A DNA stretch of 64,000 nucleotides, taken from positions 1,860,001-1,924,000 of the forward strand of contig JAHCVI010000006.1 of the NCBI GenBank assembly GCA_019096155.1, in the 5' to 3' direction. Below are positions 1 through 11,170 of this stretch, one piece after another. This DNA is from Staphylotrichum longicolle. Its lineage: Eukaryota; Ascomycota; Sordariomycetes; Sordariales; Chaetomiaceae. The notes below the pieces were generated by a model that was given only the letters and a program-made list of their open reading frames with translations, ran no database searches and had not been told where the DNA came from. The stretch's first letter is position 1; each line of letters starts with the position of its first letter. The translations under genes and the position numbers were made by a program.

Positions 1-299
1 GCAGCGCCTTCTCCAGCACGACCGCGTGGCACAACGCCGTGGCCGCCGACGGGTACGCGGTCAGCGCGTACGGCGCGGGCTCGTACGTCGAGGACTTTGC
101 CGAGACGGGACGCGCCGTGCTGCTGGATCACATCTATCCCGGTGGGCTGGCCGCGTGGTCGGGCCATAACCCGAATCTGACGCAGATCACGAACCAGCTG
201 AGCACGTTCCGGTCGGTGGCGTCGCAGTATTATGTGACGGGGGGTTGGTGTGACTTGGGCAAGAAGTTTCCGTTCCCGACGGATCTGGTCAGTGTGTAG
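1..299 (+). CDS. C-terminal end of a secreted CON-13-like protein (partial)
   Basis: The frame is open from the left edge and ends at a TAG at 297-299, so only about 98 C-terminal residues are visible and the start lies outside the window. The visible part has the pattern of fungal conidiation-specific protein 13 (CON-13) relatives: a Trp-His-Asn followed by a segment with Tyr-Val-Glu-Asp-Phe-Ala-Glu and a short Gly-rich turn, finishing with a Gly-Trp-Cys-Asp motif. In that family these sit at the C-terminus of secreted proteins made during sporulation; the molecular function is not established. No intron is visible in this piece. The assignment rests on remembered family patterns and could be another secreted protein of similar size. 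Confidence 0.45.
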   Translation, partial: SAFSSTTAWHNAVAADGYAVSAYGAGSYVEDFAETGRAVLLDHIYPGGLAAWSGHNPNLTQITNQLSTFRSVASQYYVTGGWCDLGKKFPFPTDLVSV

Positions 300-613
300 A
301 GAGCTGGGCCGGATACCGACCGGAGTCGAGGACGAAAGGACAGGCCGAGGCAAGGAGCGTAGTTGATAGGACGTGGTGGCGGGTTATTGTCAAGGGGATG
401 TGGTTGACTGGACGCGATTGTGACTGAGTCAGGGGTTAGTTTGTCGATGAATCAGGTTGTTTACATTCGTGATAAGGGGTATTGCTTACTCGAGTGCCTT
501 CAAACACGGCACTCGTTGTTGAGTTTCGAGAGAGGAGAACAAGTGGTCAATAAACAATGACATTTTACCAACAACGAAAAGTAAACCAGATTGATAAAGA
601 ATTCCTCCCCTAC
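300..613. other. Intergenic, convergent 3' ends
   Basis: This 314-bp gap separates the plus-strand CON-13-like gene from the 3' end of the minus-strand TcB-TcC gene. It holds one clear 8-bp inverted repeat (491-498 with 508-515, 9-base loop) that could form a hairpin in either 3' UTR. I see no open frame of note. Confidence 0.6.
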
Positions 614-3600
614 TTAAAACTGGAACCGGATGCCCACCGGAATGCTCACATTCTTACCACCGCTCGGCGCCACCACCACCGTGCGGTCCTTGACCAGCGT
701 CGAGCTCGTCGATCCATCATACGCCAAGGCGTCACTCGCCCCCATCGCCACCAGCGAGTCCCGCATTCCCGCCAGCGAAATCCCCGGCGCGACCCCATCC
801 CCGTGCACCATCAACACCAACAAGTTCATATCTCCACCCGGCGCCCCGGCCCCGTCCTTCCCGGGCACAATCCCCATAATCGTATTCCCCTTCTCCGGCC
901 CCTGCGCGTTCAAGTCCGCAAACCCAGCACTGCTCCTCTGCGCCAGCCACCCGGCGTTCCCGGCCCCAGGGTCCCCCGTCGCCGGCAACCCCGCCGGCGC
1001 GCCCGGCTTGTACACGTTCGTGTCCCCGTACGGCAGCCCGCCCACAATCATCGGCTTGCCCCCTCCCATGGCGACGTCCGAGCCCGCGGGCGGGTTCCCC
1101 GCGCCGAACCGCCACTGCCCCTGCTGCGCCATGAGCGGCGGCAGCGGCGGGCCCGCCTCACCCGGCTGCAGCCCGGTCGCCTTGTTCCAGGCAAAGTAAA
1201 ACGTGCCCTTGGACGAGCGCCCGTTGGTCACCGCGCCGCCCTCGATCGTCTGCCCCTGCCCGCGCCACGAGAAGCCGTCCCGCTCGTACAGCAGGCCGTT
1301 GATGACGTAGTCGGCGCGCGAGGGCGCGTCGCCCGCGATGGCGGCGTCGGTGAAGGTGCCGAGGCCGGTGCTGTGCACGATGGACGGCGTGGGTAGGGGC
1401 ATGACGACGACGTGCACGCCGCGGTCGACGAATTCGACGGCGCTGCCGGGGGCGAGGCGGGACTTGACGGCGGCGATGAAGGCCGCGCCGTCGGTGCGGT
1501 TGGTGGGGAGGTGGAGGGCTGGCGGGGGGCCGGGTGCGGGGGCAGGGGTGGTGGGGCGCCGCTGGAGGGGCTGGGGCGGCGGCGGACGATGGGGAGGAGG
1601 AGGCGGTCTTGGGGGCGGAGGAGGGGGTTGGGGAGACGTGAGGTTTGGGGTTGGATTTGTGCTTGGGCGAGGGTTTCTTCTTGCCGCTGCCCTTGTGCTT
1701 CTTGCCGTGGGCGTGCGAGTCCTCGGTGCCGGTCGGATCGGAGTAGCTGATGGGGTTGCCTCGCCCGTAAGCGTACAAACTGCGTGGTGCGTTTGCCTTG
1801 ACTGGGTCGCAGCTCGTCCATCGCGCGAGCCATGCCATGTAGTATCGCGCTCCGTGGTAAGCGAGCCCGCTCTCCTCGTCACGTTCTTTGTTGGTGTAGC
1901 CGTACCGCTTGGGTGTCTCGGTCTGACTGCGTGCCGCGCGGTACGTTGGCGTTCCGAACGGGGCGTATTCTTCGTGCGTGATGATCTGTCTAGGGTCAGC
2001 ACACGTTGTGAGAAAAGGCGTTTGGGGCCCTGGGTAAGGTACTCACGCGCGCCTGGTCGTCGAGCTCGACTAACACCGAGTTGAGATAGTTCGCCAGTTG
2101 GTACCGTGTAAAGTTCGCTGGGTTGCCGTCTTCGTCGCCCTCGGTTCGTGTCTCGACGAGCGCCACCGTATCAGAACCCATGACCACATGGAGCGTCCCC
2201 CTCTCGAGCGTTTTGCTCTGCCCGTCGCCGGAGTAGGTACGGTAAATCTCGCAACCTCCGACATAGATACGTGCCTTCAAGATGCGTGGCCCTGGATTTG
2301 CCTCGTCTGTCTGGCGCTCTGTGACCTTGCGCACCCTGCTGCCGCTGCTGTCATACGTGTAGTACGTCGTCTCAGGGGTCCGGCCATTGCTGGGTGCTTG
2401 CCGTGCAGAGGAGCGGAGTTGGTCCTGGTAATTCCACTGCATGACAGGGAGACTTGGCATCGAAGTGATATTGCCGTGCGCATCATACGTATACTTTTCG
2501 ATGGCACCCGAGACCTCTGAGGATGTGAGCCGGTTGCCGTCGCCGTACGTGTATTTCCGCGTCCAACCAGGCGTCCTGGCATCGCCGCTGTCGTGCTTCA
2601 TGACGAGAATGTTGCCCACAGAATCCCACACGTACTGCTCGAGGTACGTTCCCATGGCGGTGGTCTGGTTGGGGTGCTCGACGGTGGGCAGCGGCGCTGC
2701 TCCGGGAACGGGGGCCTTGCCGGCTTGCCCGAGCTGCTCCCGCCCTACGGCCTCAATCAGGCGGTACTCAGCCGAGTATGTGTACTCATTGCTGGGATCG
2801 ACCCGCTGGTTCCGGAAGAAGATGCGTTGTTGCGCCGAGTCCTTCACGAACGTGACGTTACCGGCTGGGTCATACGTGTACTCGAGGTCCTGCAGCCCAC
2901 ATCCTGGCCATCCTGAGATAGCAGGACTTGGACAGTCGTCGGGAAACGCCGTCTTGCTCCGCGTGGTCCTCATTCTCCTAAGTCGGAAGGTTAAGGGGTC
3001 ATACTCCCATGTCGTTTGAACCCCATTTCCGTACGAAACCAGCGTTCGTTGTCCCTTGGCATTGTATTCGACGCTCTGCACCGAAACTGTCCTGTTCTCA
3101 TCCCCCTTCGCTACAGCGCGGAGGCTCTTCGCAAGACCGGTGCGGTTGTACGTGAAAGACGTGACGCTGGCGTCGGGCGTGCGTACCGTAACTGGCCGGT
3201 TCAGCCCGTCAAACGTGGTAGCGCTAGCCAGGACGGGCGTGGCAGTATCGAGTAGGACATCGGAAGCCCATCGAGGGGTCTCCTTGTAGTTCGCCGCCAG
3301 CTGCCGCTCGCTCGAGAGTTGGTTCCCCTTGAAGTCATAGGACCTCCTGACAACCCCTGCCTGGTCAAAGATCTGGGCCACCTTGCCGAGCAGATTCGAC
3401 TGCTCTCCACTGGCAGTGGACTCTCCATAGACCGTCTTCGTGATCAATTTCTCCACTCCGTGAGGTTCCCGGACGTAGGCCAATGCCGGTCGCTGGAGTA
3501 CATCGTAGTCGGTCCTGAACCTGCGCCCCATACTGTCCCAGGAATAGCGCAGCTTGCCAGACACGTCATGCAACGTGGTCCGCACCCCAACGTCCAAGAC

Positions 3601-6600
3601 GTTCTCGCGGATGGCCTTGCCCAGCATGGTGAACTCACTCTCTTGACACACCCTCCCCTTGGCATCTACAACCTGCCGTTGGTTGCCCTCAATATCCAAC
3701 TTGATCCGGGTAACGTGGAACTCTTCCTCCGGCGGCGCAGGGGACGAAGGCGGGCTGGAATACCGCTGCTTATTATGGCTGACGGTGGCAAACGCCCGCG
3801 CCAGCGTATCGAAAAGCGTGATGGTCGGCGTGTCGCGGTGAACCAGGCACTTGGCTGCGGCGGCCTTCTCTTCCGGGCCGAGCTCCCCGCCCTCGCGCTG
3901 CTTCGACCACGTCGGGAGGTACTCCTTGGGAGGCAGCCGGGAAAAGTACGATCCCAGGATGACATCCGTTGCGGGGTCGATCTGTGCCGTGTCGTTGACG
4001 TCCCAAGTCTCCTGCGACCAGGGGTCAAACACGGTCTTGGACCATGTGTGGTCCGGGTTCAGATGGCCGATCTCGCGGTTGAGCGGGTCGTAGAAGGTGA
4101 TGGACCCGACACCGACCACCGCGGCGAACTCGAACCGGAAGGTGTCGGTGAAAAAGGGCTCGTACTGCCGCACGGGAGATCCCTTGTTGTTGAAGATGGT
4201 CCAGCCGCTGCCAATCCACCTGGGGTCGGCTGGCGTCCAGGTCATTTGGGGAACGCCGTTCACGACCACAATCTGGCCCGTCACGGGGTCTCGTTGAGGC
4301 ACCGGACCGGGATCTGCCTGCCCCTTCTGCTGGATGACGCGTCCAAAGCCATCCGAGTAGGAGAAGCCAAGCTGAAGTGGGCCTGTTGCTGCATCCGACG
4401 CATGGATTTCGCGGGCGATGGTGGCGGCGAGGGAGGGCTGGGGGTTCTCCGACTCTTTGGTCCGGAGGTACGCGAACAGGTCGTAGACGATGCGGTTTGT
4501 GGCGCTGCCGAGGAGTTCTCTTGCCAATGCTTCGGGGTTTGCCACGAACCGCTCCACCGCATCGTCGGACAAGGTCGCGGTGAAGGTGTCCAAGACATCG
4601 CCAAGTGATTCCTCGGGCTTTCCCATGAGAGCGGTGCCTGCGAGTAAGCCCAAGGCGTCATACCGTACCGCGACCCGGTTCCTGTTGAAGTCTGAGACGA
4701 GCACCGGCTTCAAGACGCGGTAGTCGTTGCCTCCAGGTTCAATCTGACCGTCGCGTCCCGCCCCGCGGGAGCCTACCGTGGTCCTGTTGTGGAGGGCGTC
4801 GCGGACCTCGACAGGTAGGAGGCAATAATTGTCATAGTGCACAACCTTCTCGGATTGGGCGTCGTCCGAGTAGAAGGGGTCTCTGAATCTGTGGGGTTGG
4901 TAGAAATGGACTCGCGCGAATGCCAGTTCATCCGCTGGCGAGTCCGTTCCGTCTGGGGAATAAAACAGCCGGCCGGACGGAAGCCACCATCCCTCGTCAC
5001 CGGGCCTGCGGGTGTATCGCAACTCGTCAAAGAAGCCTTGCATGTCGCTGCTGGTGGCCTTCCCGCTGTCGACGTAGATTTGCTGGGCCAGTCCAGTCGT
5101 GAATGCTTTTGTGTACGTCTCGAAGGGCAGCGCTAGCGACTCAATGTGCCCAAACGACAAGGGACCGGCCAAGTTGTCAGAGCGGAAGACGCCTTGGGTG
5201 TGTTCAATGATACGCCGGCGGGGTTCCGTGTTACTGACGCTGGAAGCGTCAGTGTCCTCGTACGGAATGTCATGAGCGCCGTCGTTGACTGTTGCGATGA
5301 TGCCCTTCAGTTCATCGAAGCGGAAGAGGTTTGTGATGGAGGGCAGCGAGCTTTGTGGTTTGCAGTTGACCAGCTCGTAGGATTTGGCATCGCATAGATG
5401 GCGAAGACGGTAGTCATCGTCGGCTAGGACGTCGTTGGTGAAGCTGTTGGTCGAGTACGTTGCCAGAATCTGCTTCTGTTTGGCGTGGTCTTCCGAGGTC
5501 AAAAAAGAACGCTGATCCTGGTGTCGGCGAGGATACGTGACCGATACTGAGACCAGGACATTCCCAATCTCGTCCACTTCTAGCGTGGCCGTATGCGATA
5601 CACGGGGATCAGGCAGATGATGGTCACCAACTGTGTACAAGCTCCTTTCGTAGTGGAACTCGAGAGCCTCTCTCTGCTGCGTCGTGAACACGGCATGCTG
5701 GGCAGCTGCCTGCGGCTGAACGACCGAGATGGTGTAGTTAGTTTCTGAAACCGAGTACGGCTGCTTCTCCAACTCGGATCCGTCCAGGGCATAGATCTCT
5801 TGCCGGAGGATCGATCCTTTGAGCGAGCGGCACGCATCGTAAGCTTCGTTCGCGGTCAGATTGATCGGCATGTCGACACCGCTCGGCAAGCGGATGGAGG
5901 CTGGCAGAACTGTGTCTTCCAGGAGCATTGCCTCGAGTTGCTGGTCTGACAGGGGGCCATCTCCCGCAGCCGAAGGCTCTTTGTAGTACTCTCGTTCAAA
6001 GTAGCGGGAGACTCGGTCTCCAGAGTAGTAGATGCCAGTATGGTACCACGTCTTGGTCAGCACGGGGGGTACATGTGATGCGACGTCGATGTTCAAGCTG
6101 GCTCCCGAGTCTGGCCGAAGCTTGACAGCGGTGATGCTCTCTGTGTCGACCTGCTCCACGTAGCCAAAACCGGCAAACTCGCGTTCAACGCTGTCAAAAA
6201 AGCCGTGGCGATAGCGGTATTCTGACGTAAACACGTTCTTGCTGACCCGGTCGATGGTCTTTGCGCGACGGACGAGGTGCATGGGAAAATGCAGGCGTGT
6301 AATCCAGGGGACGTTTGCTGCCTTGTCTTCGAGGTACAGCTCTGTCGATGTCGTGTACTCCAGGCGGGTTTCTGAGCATGTTGCCGGTCATGTGGGTCTT
6401 GTCGCACCACGTGACGAGGTGGGGGGTTGTGTGCAGGTGTTTGGCTTGTCTTGAGGTTAGCACTTTCAGGTTTCCCGCGATTCGGCCGTGTCGAATCGGC
6501 TTGGACTGCTTTGGTGGATCAGTAATGACCGCCATGGAACCCGTGTTGGAGGGCGATTCAGCCCCGGTTCCCGGTTGTTCGTTGCCGGGTTGCGGTCCGG

Positions 6601-8145
6601 TCCCCCCATTGGCCCATCTTTGCGGCCGAGCGATTCCTTCCAGGTGAGTTTTTTGGCCACCCCCAGGTCTTGGCTCCATGAAGCCAGGATGGTTTCGCTG
6701 CTTGGGCCCAAACTTGGGGAGTACCAGGCATCTGGGCCGGGGAAAACAATGCTGGCAATGCCTTCACCATCGAGGTCGATGAACTTGTAGGCAGATTGAT
6801 CAATGCCGATGGGCAAGTTCTCCAAGCTGCCCAAGTCGACGGTCCGGATCTCGTCATGCAGAACAGCTGGAGAGTATTGCAACTCGACAGGAGGCATGGA
6901 CTGGGTCACGTAAGCCCCGTTCCGACGTTCATATCCCCGGTATGTCGCACTGGCAAGAAACGTTGCTGTGATACCACCCTTTCTAGCGTCCTCCTGGTAG
7001 GAAAAGTCGGTCGAAGAAACAAGATAGTTGTCGCCCATCAGGGGCTCGTTTTTGAAGTGGTGAAACATCAGAATTCGCTGGCAAAGACGATATGTCCTCA
7101 CCTCGAACCCAGACTTGTACGTCGAGAAAGGATCATTTCGGCACAGCCAGGGTGTTCCTTTGTCATCAGGAGTCGGGTTGGTAGGGTCGTGCTCTCCGTA
7201 GTCAAATACGGCCTCAAACATCCAGGAAGCATTTGCCAAGTTGGGCTCAACAAGACGGGACACGACGTTGCCGTACTTGATTCTCTTGATGTAGAGGTTT
7301 GTTTTGCGCACGTCGGGGGGCCGGTTCTGTTCATTGGCCTGGCGCATATTGACGCCCGCCGCATCTTCGCGCTTGTATTCATACACGGCAGCATTCCCCC
7401 TATCGTCGTAGCTCGTCGTCAGCAGCCAGCTGAAGGTCGTGGGGCCGCTGGGGTCACTGATGCGCGAATCGACGTCGGTCCCGAAGAGCGTGGTCACGTT
7501 GTCCTTGCTGATGGTGCGCCAATGCATCTCTCCGGTATCCAGGGAAATCCACTTCTCAATGCATGAGAAGAGGCCCTCGGTTCGCGGGCGGTACCGGCGG
7601 ATCTCATACGAAACACCGGCAACGGCCCTGATCAAGGGGTCTTGCATGGTCCATCGACCGTTTTTGTACTCCTGAACAGGAATCAAGTCGTCGTGGCCGC
7701 TCAGGACAAATACGTCAGATTCCTCCCGGTCGTTGTATTGCGGTACCGCCTTGTCGGTCTTCCGGCTGATGGTTGGGAGGCCGAGGGACCACCCCATGCC
7801 AAACGGCCCATTCGACGAGTTGGAGGAGTAGGAGACGGAGAGGTCGGGGCCGAATCCAGACCTCCCTGGGCTCACTTTAACGGGGATGCTGAGCCCGGCC
7901 GTGCCTGACAGCATGTTGACGCTGAAGCTCTCACCCATGCCACGGAGGGCACCTCCGGCTTTGGGGACCGAGATCGAAGGGAGATCATTGCCGCCTGCAG
8001 CCGGCGTGGTATCTTGGTTTGCACCCCCATCGGAGGTTGACGGTGCTGATGCGCCGTTGTTCTGGCTTGGGGCCCAATTTGGCCCCGAGCTTTGGCTCTG
8101 TGCCGTCGGGTCAGGTATGGTTGCCCCCATCTCAAGGTTACGCAT
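614..8145 (-). pseudogene. TcB-TcC type toxin gene (SpvB-TcdB-Rhs) with NAGPA-like C-terminal domain; broken
   Basis: Relative of bacterial Tc-toxin B and C subunits, which form a cocoon that encloses a toxic C-terminal domain and is injected through a TcA channel. Segments in order: SpvB/VCBS-like N-terminus (8145 to about 6600, with the Ser-Pro-Gly-Arg-Ser-Gly-Phe-Gly motif and a Phe-Val-Leu-Ser-Gly motif); TcdB middle region (from about 6350, with the Tyr-Arg-His-Gly and Glu-Arg-Glu-Phe motifs near 6200); Rhs YD repeats (about 3000-2300); the Rhs core ending in Asp-Pro-Thr-Gly near 1730. A 61-bp intron (1986-2046) interrupts the core and fits the frame. After a Lys/Pro/Ser linker, a new frame (about 1500-614) encodes a phosphodiester-glycosidase-like domain. 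Breaks: the FG-GAP middle is missing around 6280-6600 with a local frameshift near 6365, and the frame changes again in the proline-rich linker (about 1515-1640). The first in-frame ATG is at 8145; the frame is open further upstream without an ATG. The rest keeps very long clean frames, so decay is recent or some breaks are sequence errors. Confidence 0.8.
1986..2046 (-). other. Intron in the Rhs core of the TcB-TcC gene
   Basis: On the minus strand the donor is GTGAGT (2046 downward) and the acceptor is ACAG (ending at 1986), with a CTGAC branch-like site in between. Removing its 61 bp joins two halves of a recognisable Rhs core in frame. Bacterial Rhs genes have no such introns, so this indicates residence in a eukaryotic genome rather than bacterial contamination. 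Confidence 0.8.
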
Positions 8146-9022
8146 AACGGTGCAAGATGTATCTTTGAGAGACGAAGATGGAGCTCCAAAATCGAAGGAT
8201 GCGAGGCAATCGCAGCGACGTGCCCAGCTCTTGTCAAGAGCGGATGTCACTACGGTCAGGGGTCCTTTGTCGTGCAGCTTGAGATCCCAGCCTCATACCA
8301 TGATTCAACAGGACCAGTTTGGATTGTGTGGTGACAAGGCAATGGCAAAGGCTCCTGTCCCAATGCCGACTTAATCCGATCAAGGGATTGTTGCCTATTT
8401 TCAGCCCTCCTTAAACCAGGCTCGCCAAGGCATGTGCACCATATCGTCATGTCCATGTCCAAGAAACTGGAGGGGTTCGTATCACATCGAGCATGACTGC
8501 AGATGCCAACTTCCAACCTATCACAACACCTAGGAGCGCTGCAGTGGGGAACGGGCCGCATCAAGTGACAGCTTGGATTGGGATGGGAAGTTCAGCTCCG
8601 ACAACTTGGTTGGGGCTGGAACCCAAGCTATCGCTGATCGGTTTCGTGCCCGGCCGGCCAAGACGTTCGGGTCTCCTCAGCCCTAAACGCCATCTCTCGG
8701 CCCTGCAGCCACCACCATTGGCGACACCGAAGACCATTGGTCCAGACCACGGTTCGTGTCCCTGAGATCCCCAGACCCTTCATTGGCCCCCTTTACGTTC
8801 CCGACCATCGAGCCCCGTGACCCAAGGCCATCGATCGATGTTATCATGTCTGGCGCGTTTCTCTCCAGCAAGATGCAGGCAGCACTCCCAGGCAATTGCA
8901 AGTGGTTCTTCCCCGGAGAATGAATGGATACCTGGTAACCAGCACTTCTCTCGACACCTTGACCTACATCCGGATCCCTCCGATACAGACCAGCGAACGC
9001 AACTAGCTTCTCAAACCTCACC
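8146..9022. promoter_or_regulatory. Shared divergent promoter region of the Tc-type genes
   Basis: About 880 bp lies between the first ATG of the TcB-TcC gene (8145, minus) and the ATG of the TcA gene (9023, plus). The head-to-head arrangement would allow coordinated expression. I see no convincing TATA box, and no ribosome-binding or operon-like structure of the bacterial kind. Confidence 0.4.
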
Positions 9023-11139
9023 ATGTTTACCCTCAAACGCCGTCTCGAACTGCTTAAGGCAGTGGCAGCCAATGAGCACGACCCCATTGACGTAGACGCC
9101 TTTGAAAATCACGTCCATGCTGCCAATGGCAGCATCTCGGACGCCCTCTCAGCGTGGGAGAACACGTCGGCCTCCAATGAGTCGACTCCAGAGGGCTCTG
9201 CAGGAAGTTCGACGGCGCCCCCACCAACCTCAGCGGCCAACAACAGTCTCCGGCTTGTGAACTCCCTTGTGGACGTTACGGACGGACATCTTGGACTTAT
9301 CACTGCAATCAAGAAGAGCGTACCAGGAGCCACAAGCCTGCGGCAAGTGGCCCTGGCGGTCGGAAAGTCGGAGCTAGACAGCATCCTGCGTTCACCCGAA
9401 GTGGCTGATGATAGCACTACCACAGCCAACGGCGCGGATGAGGGCCACGGTCCCGCGCCAACAAGCCTGCCGAGCCCACCAATCTCAGGTCTGCAGCTGC
9501 GACGGAACCTGTTCAAGCTCGAACGGACGGCTGTAGTCCAGCGAATGCTGGTGGACGATGAGATCCCCGTCAACGCTGCCACGAGGTCGCATCTCCATGC
9601 TGTCTTGGACGAAAACCCGTCCTTTGACATTTCCGCAACACCAGTCACCACATTACTTCAACACTCGGCGGCCTTCAAAGCTCTCAGTGAGGATAAGAAA
9701 CCAGCAGTCGAGACAGAACTCAAGACGCTGCAGCGTGTCCAGGCTCTGGCCCCTGTCCCGGACGCCATCCCGACGCTCTTCACTCACAACCTGACAAGCG
9801 CGTTGCAGATCTCGGCCATCCCCGAGGACTCGTTCGTGCGAGGGTTTCAGGCCGAGTTTGGAGATGCCTCCATCGCTGCCAGCGTGCATCGCCATGCCAC
9901 GGCCTCTCGCGCCCGCAACGAGCAGTTCCTCGTCTCGGCCCTGCAGACGGTCCGCGGCACCGGATTGCGTGTCATCGACGGCGGTAACTCCAAGGCCAAT
10001 GTCGAAAAGCGCATTGCCTCGTTCAACACAACAGCGGCCAACATGGCCAAGACACAGGTTGACCTGCAGAAGCTGTTTGGGACGATAGACTACTGCGAGT
10101 GCTCCGACTGCAGCGCCGTTACTAGCCCAGCAGCCTACTTTGTCGACCTGATGGAGTTCCTGCGCCATGGAAATCTCCGGCCGGGCAACACCCACGCCGG
10201 CACCAAGACACTTAAAGGCACCCAGCTGGAGCAGCTCCTCTTACGCCGGCCCGACCTACAGTGCATCCAGCTCACATGCGAGAACACGAACACGGTGCTG
10301 CCGTACATCGACCTGGCTCTGGAGGTCATGGAGTCGTATGTCGTGCACGCCCCGCAGATCACAGCCTACAATGTCGACGGGGAGACCAGCGGCGAGCTGC
10401 TTGCAGAGCCACATCACACCAACAACGAGGCCTACCAGTATCTCCGCACGGCCGTCTACCCGCTCGCCCTCCCCTACAACTTTGCCATTGACCGCATGCG
10501 GGTCTTCTTGTCTTTCTTGAAAACATCCCGGGCCGAGCTGTTGCGCATTTTCCGGCCCCTTGCGGGTTCTTCAGGAGACACAAACTCAGAAAAAGCCGTC
10601 CAGCGGGCCATCGACGCCGAGTTTCTCTCGTTCACGCAGGAGGAGTACGTGATCCTCACACACCAAGCATTCGCGCCGCCAACCAACAACGGATCATGCG
10701 GCTCTGGCTGTCAGTGCAACCAGTGCCAGGCCTCCACGTCCAAGTACAAGGACAAAATCGGCCTCCGCGATCCGTGGGAGTACTTCGGCTACACCTCCCG
10801 CGCCGACCTGCAAGACGACGACCCCAAAACCAAAAGGGGCCTCACATGGGCCAAAGCCCAGTTCCTCCCCCGCACCGGCGTCTCCTACGTCGACCTCGTG
10901 GCCCTCCTCAAGACCCGCACCATCAACCCGGACATGCCCACCGGCATGGCCCTGGCCACGATGCTCAAGCTGCGCTTCAGCTACCGCTTCCTCATGTATC
11001 TCGTCCACACCAAGTACAAGGACAAGAAGCGCCGCTTCGCCACGCTCGTCAAGTTCCTCAACTACGCGCAGGAGCTGATCCCGCTCCTCGAGCAAGCCGC
11101 CGCCGCGATCGCGCAGGATCCGTGCGCCGGCGAGGGCGG

Positions 11140-11170
<31 letters not shown>

